Shown: positions 8,435-17,069 of the stretch, one piece after another
Position numbering within the stretch: the first letter of the stretch is position 1
Layout: every line of letters starts with the position of its first letter
Assembly (NCBI GenBank): GCA_964400725.1
Contig: CAYNVS010000004.1
Location: 99,790-163,789, forward strand
From: CAYNVS01 sp964400725
GTDB taxonomy: Bacteria; Myxococcota_A; SURF-8; CAYNVS01
Reading direction: 5' to 3'
Length of the DNA stretch: 64,000 bases
Notes under the pieces: generated by a model
Seen by the model: the letters and a program-made list of their open reading frames with translations, nothing else
Database searches by the model: none
What the model was told of the DNA's origin: nothing
Made by a program: the position numbers and the translations under genes

Positions 8435-9751
8435 GTGAAAAAAAATTCAATTTGCGTCCGAGTGGGAATTGCGGCGCTCTGCGCGCTGATATTAGAGTGC
8501 GGCTGCCGCGGGAACGACGCGGCGGCGTGGGACAAATTAAAAAAGGTCAAGCTGTTCGACGTTTGGCCGGAGTTTCTGCCGCAGCCCGAAAAGAGCGAGA
8601 CAATAGAGACAGCCTGCCGAACGCTTCACGGAAAAAATTTTCAGCGCCTCCGGTTTTCTTACGACAAAGCCGATTTCTTCATATGCGGCGGCGCCGCCGA
8701 AGAGCCTCCGCTGGCGTTCCGCCAAACGGGCTCGCTGAAACCCCGCGTCATATACGACGCATGGAATTGGAAACTTCCCGCCGGAACGGCGTTTCCGCAT
8801 CCGATAATAAGTTTTGCCGCCCTTAAAATTACGCAGGGAGACGCGGGCGCGGCGAACCTTGCGGGAGCGTTGAAAAATATATCGGGCAAAACAATAGTAA
8901 AATTTTGGCTGCGCTTCGATTTTAAAACGCCCGAAGGCGAGGACGTTCTTTCGGGAAAAAGCTGCGTCAAAGGCGCAATCGCGGAAGAGACGCCGTTTAA
9001 AGACGGTGAGAGACGGCTTATAAGCTGCCCGGCTGACGCGGCTTCGGCGTACGGAGACGGAAAAGGCGGCGAGATTTACGCGGTGTACGGCTACAGATTT
9101 GAAGGCGAGCCCCCAGGAATTGAAAAGTTGAGAATAGCCCCGCTGAAGCTGCCGCTTGTTTTGACGGAGACTGGAAAGACCGGCGGAGAGGAAACGCCCT
9201 ACTCGGACGTAGCGCTGGTCGGCGCGGGCAGAGCCTACCGCGAGTTCAGAAAGGAAAGGCCGTATAAGCCGTTTGAAATCGAAACGCCGACTTTAGTAAA
9301 AATTGATGGAACGACCGAAGGCGGGAAATATTATATTGTTTCGCCGCTTAATCCCGACGGCAAAACGCCTCAGACGCTATATATAAAGTCCAAACGCGAA
9401 GACGGGAAAGCGTCGATTAAGATGCGCTTTAAAAAGTTCGAGGAGCCGCGGACCGCGCTGGGCGAGGCCGCCGACAATCTTCTGTTCGTTTACGACGAGA
9501 ATTTCGCGCCTCCTTCGGGCTTTTCGGGCTTCAAGCGAAAAGAAAACTTTGCGGCAATATCCGGCGGCAAAAAATTGAAGGGCGCGAAAGCTCTGGGATT
9601 GGAGCGGTTCTCGGCGCGTCCAGCGGAAGCCGCCGAGGAGGGCGAAGGAGAAACGTTGATAGTATGCGTTCTTCTGCAATTTGAGGACGGAACCGGCGCG
9701 ATAGATTTTTTGCGCGGCAGGTACGAAAAAGATAAGTTCGTTTTGAACTAA
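8435..9751 (+). CDS. Uncharacterised secreted protein, possible lipoprotein
   Basis: I choose GTG 8435 rather than the upstream TTG 8411, because the protein then starts with VKKNSICVRVGIAALCALIL, a clean signal peptide, followed by ECGCRGN. The cysteines near residue 20 could be a lipidation site, but the lipobox is not canonical. The remaining 410 residues are soluble, Lys/Gly/Glu-rich and show no domain I recognise. It follows the glycosyltransferase by 33 bases and is the last gene before a strong terminator, so it is probably in the glycan operon and acts in the periplasm or outer membrane. I assign no function. Confidence 0.75.
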   Translation: MKKNSICVRVGIAALCALILECGCRGNDAAAWDKLKKVKLFDVWPEFLPQPEKSETIETACRTLHGKNFQRLRFSYDKADFFICGGAAEEPPLAFRQTGSLKPRVIYDAWNWKLPAGTAFPHPIISFAALKITQGDAGAANLAGALKNISGKTIVKFWLRFDFKTPEGEDVLSGKSCVKGAIAEETPFKDGERRLISCPADAASAYGDGKGGEIYAVYGYRFEGEPPGIEKLRIAPLKLPLVLTETGKTGGEETPYSDVALVGAGRAYREFRKERPYKPFEIETPTLVKIDGTTEGGKYYIVSPLNPDGKTPQTLYIKSKREDGKASIKMRFKKFEEPRTALGEAADNLLFVYDENFAPPSGFSGFKRKENFAAISGGKKLKGAKALGLERFSARPAEAAEEGEGETLIVCVLLQFEDGTGAIDFLRGRYEKDKFVLN

Positions 9752-9758
9752 AACAAAA

Positions 9759-9781
9759 AAAGCCGGCTTTTCGCCGGCTTT
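9759..9781. terminator. Bidirectional rho-independent terminator
   Basis: AAAGCCGGC (9759-9767), a five-base loop TTTTC, and GCCGGCTTT (9773-9781) form a perfect 9-bp hairpin, with an A-tract on its left and T-rich sequence on its right. It lies between convergent genes and can stop both the glycan operon and korAB. Confidence 0.9.
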
Positions 9782-9793
9782 AATATTTAATTT

Positions 9794-10828
9794 CTATTCA
9801 ACGCGCCATGAGCTGCCCGAATGCAGCAGCTTCATTATGTCGCCGTCTCCGGCGTTGGCGCGGACTTTGTCTTCCAAATACTTGTTGGCGTCCTCGTAAG
9901 TCGGCAGGCTGACTTGGCGGAAGATGCCCATCGGCTCCGGCTCAAGAGGATACTGAAGCAGAGAAAGCATGTAAGCCATGGTTTGATCGGGGTTGTACTG
10001 GTCGTGGACGATTATCTCTTCGGGTTTCACGCCGTCGGCGCTGATGCGGACGATTTCCGGCCTCATATTGCGCATGCGTATTCCCTTGTCTTTGTCTTTG
10101 CCGAAAATCAAAGGCTGGCCGTGCTTGAGCGTAATCGTCGTCTCGTCTTTCGTCTCTTTATCGGTGAACGGCTTGAAAGCTCCGTCGTTGAAAATGACGC
10201 AATTGGTGTAAACCTCGATTAGCGCGCTTCCGCGGTGCCTTGCGGCGGCTTCCAAAACTTCGGTCAGCATCGGCATGTCCCTGTCGGTAACGCGGGCGAC
10301 GAAAGTCGCTCCGGCCGCCAGCGCCATGGTGATGGGGCGTATCGGCAGGTCGATTGAGCCGAAGGGCGTCGTTTTGGTCTTCGTTCCCTGCTGGGTTGTT
10401 GGCGACGCCTGCCCTTTGGTTAAGCCGTAAATTTGGTTGTTGAACAAAATCATTTTGATGTCGTTCTTGCGGCGGAACATGTGAATGAAGTGATTGCCGC
10501 CGATTGAAAGAGCGTCGCCGTCGCCGGTAATCACCCAAACCATCAGGTCGGGGCGCGAGATTTTAAGCCCGGTCGCAACCGCGGGCGCGCGGCCGTGAAT
10601 GCCGTGGAAACCGTAGGTGTTTACGTAATACGGGAATCTCGACGAGCAGCCAATGCCCGAAACTATCGCGATTTTTTCGCGGGGGACGCCCAGTTTGGGC
10701 AGAACGCTGGTTAAGGCGCTGAAGACGCCGTAGTCGCCGCAGCCGGGGCACCAGCGCGGTTCGGAATCGGATAAAAAGTCTTTTCTGGCAAGTCCGGCAG
10801 GGTTTGTATTGTCTGTTTGCTGAGTCAT
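9794..10828 (-). CDS. korB: 2-oxoacid:ferredoxin oxidoreductase, beta subunit
   Basis: The start is set at the ATG complementary to 10826-10828: the KorA stop ends at 10830 and GGGGAA lies just upstream. An in-frame ATG further back would overlap korA by 44 bases. The 344-residue protein has WCPGCGDYGVFSAL and GIGCSSRFPYYVNTYGFHGI, then GDGDALSIGGNHFIHMFRRK and NQIYGLTKGQASPT. These are the thiamine diphosphate and Mg site (GDGD and the Asn downstream) and the Fe-S cysteines of the family, with the fourth cysteine likely in YTNCVIFNDG. It oxidises 2-oxoglutarate or a similar 2-oxoacid to acyl-CoA, reducing ferredoxin. It is the second gene of the pair; no separate ferredoxin-like delta subunit is adjacent. 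Confidence 0.93.
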   Translation of the reverse strand: MTQQTDNTNPAGLARKDFLSDSEPRWCPGCGDYGVFSALTSVLPKLGVPREKIAIVSGIGCSSRFPYYVNTYGFHGIHGRAPAVATGLKISRPDLMVWVITGDGDALSIGGNHFIHMFRRKNDIKMILFNNQIYGLTKGQASPTTQQGTKTKTTPFGSIDLPIRPITMALAAGATFVARVTDRDMPMLTEVLEAAARHRGSALIEVYTNCVIFNDGAFKPFTDKETKDETTITLKHGQPLIFGKDKDKGIRMRNMRPEIVRISADGVKPEEIIVHDQYNPDQTMAYMLSLLQYPLEPEPMGIFRQVSLPTYEDANKYLEDKVRANAGDGDIMKLLHSGSSWRVE

Positions 10829-10829
10829 G

Positions 10830-12719
10830 TTATTTCCCCAAAACTTCCAAAGCCTTGTTTTTAATTTCGACAACTTTGAACGGAAGCCCCTGAACTTTGT
10901 TGTAGGAGATTACGTCCGCGAGATACTGCGCGCGTATTTCATGCGCCAGCATCCCCATGTTGTTTTCGGGCACAAGAATTTTTTTGTGCTTTTTAAGCAG
11001 GCCGCCAAGCTGCGGATGCCACGGGTAAATGTTGCGCAGCACGACGCACGCGACGGAACGGCCTTCGGCTTCCAGTTCGCGGGTCGCCTGCATAATAGCG
11101 CCCCACGCGCTTCCCCAGCCGAGAATTAAAAGCTCGGCGTCTTCTTTGCCGCTTGTTTTCAGAGGTTCGTACTCCGCGGCGACGCGGTTTATCTTCTCTT
11201 GTCTGGCTTTGACCATTATCTCGTGGTTTTGCGGCTGGTAGCTGACCTTGCCGGTTACGTCCTCTTTTTCAAGTCCGCCTATGCGGTGCTCAAGCCCCGG
11301 AGTTCCGGGGATCGCCCACGGACGCGCAAGCGTTTCGGGGTCGCGCAGATAAGGGAAGAATCCTTCGGGTTCGGTTCGGAAGTTGCATTTAATTTCAGGC
11401 AGTTCGTCCAAACTGTCGGGGACGCGCAGCGGTTCCGCGCCGTTTGAAAGATAGCTGTCGGATAGAAGCATAACCGGCGTCATGTATTTGACCGCGATTC
11501 GCGCCGCCTCGATGGCCGCATAGTAGCAGTCCGCCGGAGAAAGCGCGGCGATTACCGGAAGGGGAGAATCGCCGGTGCGTCCCCATATCGCCATCGCAAG
11601 GTCGCTTTGCTCGGTCTTCGTAGGAAGTCCGGTTGACGGGCCTCCGCGCTGAACGTCAACAACTATAAGCGGAAGTTCGAGTATTACCGCTAGATTAAGG
11701 AACTCGCTTTTAAGGCACAGACCGGGGCCGGACGTCGTCGTCGCGGCTAGGCTGCCGCCCCATGACGCGCCAATCGCGCTGCCGATGCCGGCGATTTCGT
11801 CTTCGGCCTGAAATGTAATTACCGGGTAATTTTTGTACCCCGAAAGCTCGTGTAGAATTTCGCTGGCCGGAGTAATAGGGTAGCTTCCCAAAAAGAGCTT
11901 CACTCCCGCGCGCGCCGCCGCTGTTACCAAACCGAGCGCTACGGCCGAGTTTCCGGTAATATGCCTGTATGTGCCCGGCTTTTGCGGACGGCGCTTCTTT
12001 TTAATGACGTAAGACGTGTGGAACGCCTCGGTCGTTTCGCCGTAGTTGAATCCAGCCGTCATCGCGCGTTTGTTTGCCTCAAGAATTACCGGCTTTCCTT
12101 TAAATTTCTTTTTCAGCCACTCCATCGTCGGTTCCAGCGAGCGGTTAAACAGCCAGAACGTAAGGCCGAGGGCGTAGAAGTTTTTGCACCTGTCAACTTC
12201 CTTTGCGGTTAAATCGAGCCCTTCAAGCGCGTGGCGCGTCAGCGAGTTGATGGCGATTTCAAACGACTTGTAGGCGGACAACTCTCCGGTTTTCAGCGGA
12301 TTTTCCGCGTAACCGGCTTTTTCGAGGTTCTTCGCGTTGAATGCGTCGCTGTTGAGAATGATGATGCCCTGCTGTTTCAAATCTTTGAGGTTCGCTTTGA
12401 GCGCGGCCGGGTTCATCGCCACAAGCACGTCCAGCTGATCGCCGGGAGTGTAAACCTCGTCGGAGCTCATCGAGATTTGAAAGCCCGAAACGCCGGCGAC
12501 TGTTCCCTGCGGGGCGCGGATTTCAGCTGGATAATCCGGCATTGTCGCGACGTCGTCGCCCGCTATTGCGCTCGTCGTAGTGAACTGATCGCCGGTCATC
12601 TGCATGCCGTCGCCCGAATCGCCGGAAAAGCGAATGGCGACCGTTTCGAGCTCTTCTATGTGTTTCTTATTGTGGGGTTGGGGGGATTCTTGACTAGGGT
12701 TGTTGTGGTCATCGCTCAT
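10830..12719 (-). CDS. korA: 2-oxoacid:ferredoxin oxidoreductase, fused gamma-alpha subunit
   Basis: At 629 residues this is longer than a stand-alone alpha subunit because a gamma domain forms the first 190 or so residues (RFSGDSGDGMQMTGDQF). The alpha/pyrimidine-binding part begins near residue 225 with GNSAVALGLVTAAARAGVKL then YPITPASEILHEL, and includes QAEDEIAGIGSAIGASWGG and TTTSGPGLCLKSE. ADLLILGWGSAWG near residue 540 marks the C-terminal domain. The gene precedes korB with a one-base gap. The promoter at 12805-12832 probably drives both. Enzymes of this type feed reduced ferredoxin in anaerobic or reductive-TCA metabolism; whether the substrate is 2-oxoglutarate or another keto acid cannot be told from sequence alone. 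Confidence 0.93.
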   Translation of the reverse strand: MSDDHNNPSQESPQPHNKKHIEELETVAIRFSGDSGDGMQMTGDQFTTTSAIAGDDVATMPDYPAEIRAPQGTVAGVSGFQISMSSDEVYTPGDQLDVLVAMNPAALKANLKDLKQQGIIILNSDAFNAKNLEKAGYAENPLKTGELSAYKSFEIAINSLTRHALEGLDLTAKEVDRCKNFYALGLTFWLFNRSLEPTMEWLKKKFKGKPVILEANKRAMTAGFNYGETTEAFHTSYVIKKKRRPQKPGTYRHITGNSAVALGLVTAAARAGVKLFLGSYPITPASEILHELSGYKNYPVITFQAEDEIAGIGSAIGASWGGSLAATTTSGPGLCLKSEFLNLAVILELPLIVVDVQRGGPSTGLPTKTEQSDLAMAIWGRTGDSPLPVIAALSPADCYYAAIEAARIAVKYMTPVMLLSDSYLSNGAEPLRVPDSLDELPEIKCNFRTEPEGFFPYLRDPETLARPWAIPGTPGLEHRIGGLEKEDVTGKVSYQPQNHEIMVKARQEKINRVAAEYEPLKTSGKEDAELLILGWGSAWGAIMQATRELEAEGRSVACVVLRNIYPWHPQLGGLLKKHKKILVPENNMGMLAHEIRAQYLADVISYNKVQGLPFKVVEIKNKALEVLGK

Positions 12720-12804
12720 GTCTTATCATCTCTTTTAAAAGGTTTAGAAAAAAGCCGCAAGCGCGGCCTTGCGGGGCTTTTACCCCGTCTCTTGCCTCCG
12801 AAAC

Positions 12805-12832
12805 AGAATATAACGATAGATTTACTTGTCAA
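12805..12832 (-). promoter_or_regulatory. Probable sigma-70 promoter for korAB
   Basis: On the minus strand TTGACA (12832-12827) is followed after 16 bases by TATTCT (12810-12805), about 86 bases before the korA start. The 376-base gap between korA and the lipoprotein gene at 13096 otherwise holds only AT-rich leader sequence; TTGACA (12946-12951, plus strand) has no matching -10 box. Confidence 0.55.
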
Positions 12833-13095
12833 GTGTTACTTTTTACGCCGCAAAGGCCCGCGGGCGAGGGCGTCAAATTTTTTTACGCCTTAAAAGGCAG
12901 CTTTATTTGCGGGCGTATAAATTGCGTAAAGAATAATTTACGAACTTGACAGCTTTTCTTTACGCTCTGCCGATTCTTTGCTGCAACAAACTGAAATTGT
13001 TGACTAATTAATACAAATTTTAAGGCGCCGATTTTGCTTTTAAGTTAAGATTAAGGTAAAAGAGAAAGCAGCTTCCAACGCCAACGGAGAAAAAC

Positions 13096-14694
13096 GTGAA
13101 GACGCCGATAACCTTAAGAAAATTTATTTTTGCCGCCGCATTTGCGCAAATTGTCTGCTTTTGCGGCTGTTCTACGGAACCGATAATCAAACACGTCCGC
13201 GGCGACTTTGACGAATGGGAATCGTCCGAAGAAACCGAGGCGTTTGACGCCGAAATTTTTGAGGAAATGGAGAAAGACGCCGAAGGAACGCTCGGCGAGG
13301 TTAGAATTACCGTTAAAAACGTTGGAATCGACGCCGCGTACGTGAAATACGCGGATTATCAATCCATCGGCTTCGGAAGCATGGGCTTTACGATTTACGA
13401 CGCAAATGGAAAAGTCGTCGAGCTTGACGAGTCGTGCACAATGCCTTGCAAAGAGGACGCTTGCGAAATAATCATGTGCGAGGCGCCCGCAGAAATGGTT
13501 AAACAAATTTTACCCGGCGGAGAGGCTAAATTTGTATGGGACGGAACCGCGTACGACTTCGAAAACTGCGAGACGCCGCGCGGCGACGTCGCGAGCTGCA
13601 ACAGGCGCAAACAGGTTCCCTACGGGGCGTATAGGGCGCGCTTTTGTTACTCTTACAAGTTCGGCTTTTACGGAAGCGATTATCCGACGAGGAACCGCGA
13701 AGATACGATTTCTCAGGCTTGGACGGAAAATCCGCAGTGCGTCGATTTCGACTTCGAGATGGGCGCGAAGCCCCGCGATTACAACTTTGAAATAAACGCC
13801 GACATGAACGGAGCCGAAAAGGAGTTCGGTTATTGCGGGCAGGCGTGGACGTTTTCGATGCTGCCGTATTTTTACTTTTTGCCGGGACCTTACCGCGTAA
13901 AGGAAGGAAGCTCCGCCGTCCTATTTGTCGCGCCCGGGGAATCGGCCGTCGCCGTTTGCCTAAAATACGCCGGCATGAGTTATTACGTAAGCGAAGCTTC
14001 AAAAGAAATCTTGCTCAACGCCTCCGCTTTTATAGGTAAAAACGGTTGCGAGAAGGATTTGCGGAGCTATTCTTACGCCTATAAAATTCCGCCTTTATCA
14101 GCGGGCAAATACGCCGCTTACATCGAGACGTTCACGGACGTAATGCCGCCGTCGGCGGTCGTCAAAGTTGACGCCTGCGAAGACTGTCTGCAATGTCCGG
14201 ACGGGGAGCATTCGCGGATAATGGAGAGCTGCTCGGCGGACTGCGGCTGTATAGACAAGGGCGCCGTGTGCGGAAACGCCTGCATATCGTACTGCCTTGC
14301 GTCCGACGACTGCGACGACGATTACCGATGCTATTACGGCCCATCGACTCAGATGGCGGTTTTCACCTGCGGCCCTTACGCCGAAAACGAATGCGATTAC
14401 GACTGGCAGTGCGGCAAAGGTTTTATATGCGAAAAAGGGAATTCTCCGCATAAAAGATGCGTCCGCGACATTGACGTCCGCGCGATTGAAGACCGTTTAG
14501 GCAGAGGAATACACTGCGGCTGCGACGCCGAATGCCCCGGAACGCAGTCGTGCGTCAAGTTCGAGCCCAATTTTACCAAAAGTTTTTGCGCGATAACCTG
14601 CGCCGACAACCGCGAATGTCCCGAAGGATGGAACTGCCTTGGAATGACGCAAAGCGGACTGCAGGGAATCTGCGTTCCTCCCTACGACGATTAA
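13096..14694 (+). CDS. Secreted Cys-rich lipoprotein of unknown function
   Basis: The GTG start follows an ACGGAGAAAAAC ribosome site. The 532 residues begin with a signal peptide (KFIFAAAFAQIVCF, then CGC) consistent with lipidation. Residues about 35-55 are acidic. The middle 300 residues are soluble with scattered paired cysteines. The C-terminal 170 residues are strongly Cys-rich, with knots such as CEDCLQCPDGEHS, CSADCGCIDKGAVCGNACIS and CDYDWQCGKGFICEKGN. These resemble the small disulfide modules common in extracellular proteins of Myxococcota-like bacteria, but I cannot name a family with certainty. It stands alone: korA diverges upstream and prkA starts 287 bases downstream. Confidence 0.8.
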   Translation: MKTPITLRKFIFAAAFAQIVCFCGCSTEPIIKHVRGDFDEWESSEETEAFDAEIFEEMEKDAEGTLGEVRITVKNVGIDAAYVKYADYQSIGFGSMGFTIYDANGKVVELDESCTMPCKEDACEIIMCEAPAEMVKQILPGGEAKFVWDGTAYDFENCETPRGDVASCNRRKQVPYGAYRARFCYSYKFGFYGSDYPTRNREDTISQAWTENPQCVDFDFEMGAKPRDYNFEINADMNGAEKEFGYCGQAWTFSMLPYFYFLPGPYRVKEGSSAVLFVAPGESAVAVCLKYAGMSYYVSEASKEILLNASAFIGKNGCEKDLRSYSYAYKIPPLSAGKYAAYIETFTDVMPPSAVVKVDACEDCLQCPDGEHSRIMESCSADCGCIDKGAVCGNACISYCLASDDCDDDYRCYYGPSTQMAVFTCGPYAENECDYDWQCGKGFICEKGNSPHKRCVRDIDVRAIEDRLGRGIHCGCDAECPGTQSCVKFEPNFTKSFCAITCADNRECPEGWNCLGMTQSGLQGICVPPYDD

Positions 14695-14874
14695 CTCGGC
14701 CGTTTGCGGCCGCACAATTTAAATCCAATTAATTAATTGTATTAAAAGCTGCGGAGCGCGTGCGCCCGGCGGGTTTATTAAAAAAGGCGGAATAAATTTT
14801 AAAAAGTCTCCGCGGTTATCCGCGGCGTCCTCTGTTTTTCCCAGGAACGCAGCGGGGTTGCGGATGAAACGCCG

Positions 14875-14900
14875 CATGGTTTATATACATGGTTTATATA
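14875..14900 (+). repeat. Tandem duplication of a 13-bp unit upstream of prkA
   Basis: The 13-mer CATGGTTTATATA occurs twice in immediate succession (14875-14887 and 14888-14900), just upstream of a candidate -35 box at 14905. Such a placement fits an activator or repressor site. The 287-base gap around it also holds a GC hairpin CCGCGG-TTAT-CCGCGG (14810-14825) without a T-run. Confidence 0.7.
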
Positions 14901-14904
14901 TACG

Positions 14905-14933
14905 TTTACAACCGGCAACTTGTGTGTTAAATT
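14905..14933 (+). promoter_or_regulatory. Candidate promoter for prkA
   Basis: TTTACA (14905-14910) and TAAATT (14928-14933) are 17 bases apart and 49 bases upstream of the prkA start. The -10 match is mediocre. Confidence 0.35.
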
Positions 14934-14981
14934 TATCGGCATCCTGTTTGAAGAGCTTTAACCCTTAACGCGGAGAGCTAA

Positions 14982-17033
14982 ATGACTTTTACTAAAGACA
15001 TTCTGAAAAAAGCGGCGTCTGCCTTTGACGGCGACAGGTTTAAAAGCGCGAACTGGGAAGGCTCGTTCGAGGATTACCTCGAAATTTGCCGCAACAAGCC
15101 CGACGTCGTAAGAACCGCATACCAGCGCGTTTACGACATGATAGTATCATACGGCGCCGGCGACTACGTCGATTTCCGCAAACAGCTTAAACATTATAAC
15201 TTCTTCGACGACCCGATAGGCGACGGACGCGACGCGATTTACGGGCTGGACGTCTCAATCGACAAATTCGTCGAGCTGCTGGCCGCCGCCGCCGCGCATC
15301 TCGGAATAGAGAAACGCATCATTCTGCTTCACGGTCCTGTCGGAAGCGCTAAGTCAACTCTGGCGCGCCTGCTTAAAAAAGGGCTGGAAGAATACTCCCG
15401 AACGGACGGCGGAGCGCTTTATTCTTATTCGTGGCTGATTGAAGGAAAGGACGGAGCGTTTGAAGAGTTTCCCTGCCCCATGCACGAGGAGCCTCTTCAT
15501 CTTTTGCCGGAAGAGGCCAGAGAAGCCGTCTTGGAAGAATTGAACGCCCGCAAAGCCCCTGAAAAACCTTATAAATACCGCGCGGAAGGCGGACTCTGCC
15601 CGCTTTGCCGCTACTATTACCGCGAGCTGTTGAAGCGTTACGAAGGAGACTTAGAGGCGGTAATTCAAAAGCACGTAAAAGTCAAGCGGCTTATTTTATC
15701 GGAGCAGGATAGAACCGGCATCGGCACGTTCCAGCCGAAAGACGAAAAAAATCAGGATTCGACCGAGCTTACCGGCGACATCAACTACCGTAAAATTGCG
15801 GAGTACGGCTCGGACAGCGATCCGCGCGCTTTTAACTTCGACGGCGAATTCAACGTCGCCAACCGCGGAATAATAGAGTTTATCGAAATTCTCAAACTCG
15901 ACGTCGCGTTTCTTTACGATTTGCTCGGCGCGAGTCAGGAGCATAAAATCAAACCTAAGAAATTTTCGCAGACCGACATCGACGAAGTAATAATAGGCCA
16001 CACCAACGAGCCGGAATTCAAACGCTTGCAGCATAACGAATTTATGGAGGCTCTGCGCGACAGAACGGTTAAAATAGACGTTCCTTACATCACGAAGCTG
16101 ACGCAGGAAATAAAAATTTACAAGCGCGACTTCAACGAGAAGAAGCTGGGAATACACATCGCGCCGCACGCCGTCGAGGTCGCCGCAATGTGGGCGGTAT
16201 TGACGCGGCTTGAAGAAATGCCCGGCGGAACGATGACGCTAGTTCAAAAAATGAAGTTGTACGACGGCAGAAATATTCAGGGTTTCAACGAGGAAACCGT
16301 CAAGGAGCTTCGCAAACAGGCCAAGCGCGAGGGAATGTTCGGCATTTCGCCGCGCTACGTGCAGGATAAGTTGTCAAGCGCGCTGGTGCGCCACGCGAAG
16401 GAGAAATACTTAAGCCCCTTCATGGTAATGACGGAACTGGAAAGCGGATTGAAAAACCATTCGCTTATCACGAGCGACAAGGAGCGCGAGCGCTACCGCG
16501 AGCTTATGGCCGCGGTAAGGCAGGAATACGAAGAAATCGTCAAGAACGAGGTGCAGCGCGCCATTTCTGCGGACGAGGACGCTATAAAGCAGCTGTGCTC
16601 TAACTATATCGAGAATGTAAAGGCGTACGTGCTGAAGGAGAAAGTCCGCAACAAGTACTCGGGCGCGCAGGAAGAGCCGGACGAGAGGCTGATGCGTTCC
16701 ATCGAGGAAAAAATCGACGTCAACGAGTCTAAGAAGGACGATTTCCGGCGCGAAATAATGAATTACATCGCGGCGCTGGCGCTGGAAGGGAAGCACTTCG
16801 ACTATCACATGAACGAACGGCTTGACCGCGCGCTGGAATTGAAGCTGTTCGAAGACAGGAAGGACGCGATTAAGCTGTCAAGCCTGGTTAGCAGCGTAGT
16901 TGACAGAGAAGAACAGGAAAAGATAGAAGTCATCAAGAACAGACTTATAAAGAATTACGGGTACAACGACAGAAGCGCGACCGACGCGTTGAGCTTCGTC
17001 GCCTCGATATTCGCGCGCGGCGACGCGAAGTAA
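14982..17033 (+). CDS. prkA: PrkA family serine protein kinase (AAA domain plus kinase domain)
   Basis: The 683-residue protein fits the PrkA length. It has the typical N-terminal region with [12 protein letters not shown] then [17 protein letters not shown], and a Walker A loop [16 protein letters not shown] near residues 118-133. A PrkA AAA segment follows with [32 protein letters not shown] and [20 protein letters not shown]. The C-terminal half has [16 protein letters not shown]. PrkA acts in the cytoplasm in starvation or stress responses. In many genomes it is followed by yeaH and spoVR, but here the next gene is murA 36 bases downstream. The start has a good GGAGAG site 6 bases before ATG. 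Confidence 0.95.
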   Translation: MTFTKDILKKAASAFDGDRFKSANWEGSFEDYLEICRNKPDVVRTAYQRVYDMIVSYGAGDYVDFRKQLKHYNFFDDPIGDGRDAIYGLDVSIDKFVELLAAAAAHLGIEKRIILLHGPVGSAKSTLARLLKKGLEEYSRTDGGALYSYSWLIEGKDGAFEEFPCPMHEEPLHLLPEEAREAVLEELNARKAPEKPYKYRAEGGLCPLCRYYYRELLKRYEGDLEAVIQKHVKVKRLILSEQDRTGIGTFQPKDEKNQDSTELTGDINYRKIAEYGSDSDPRAFNFDGEFNVANRGIIEFIEILKLDVAFLYDLLGASQEHKIKPKKFSQTDIDEVIIGHTNEPEFKRLQHNEFMEALRDRTVKIDVPYITKLTQEIKIYKRDFNEKKLGIHIAPHAVEVAAMWAVLTRLEEMPGGTMTLVQKMKLYDGRNIQGFNEETVKELRKQAKREGMFGISPRYVQDKLSSALVRHAKEKYLSPFMVMTELESGLKNHSLITSDKERERYRELMAAVRQEYEEIVKNEVQRAISADEDAIKQLCSNYIENVKAYVLKEKVRNKYSGAQEEPDERLMRSIEEKIDVNESKKDDFRREIMNYIAALALEGKHFDYHMNERLDRALELKLFEDRKDAIKLSSLVSSVVDREEQEKIEVIKNRLIKNYGYNDRSATDALSFVASIFARGDAK

Positions 17034-17069
17034 AACCCGTATTGCGAGATTAGAAAACGCGAAGCGTTT

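Noticed and set aside
9794..10873. Longer korB starting inside korA
   Set aside because: The 44-base overlap is unneeded; ATG ending at 10828 has a ribosome site and fits KorB length.
14810..14825. CCGCGG-TTAT-CCGCGG hairpin as a terminator
   Set aside because: The stem is strong but no T-run follows, so it is only noted as structure.
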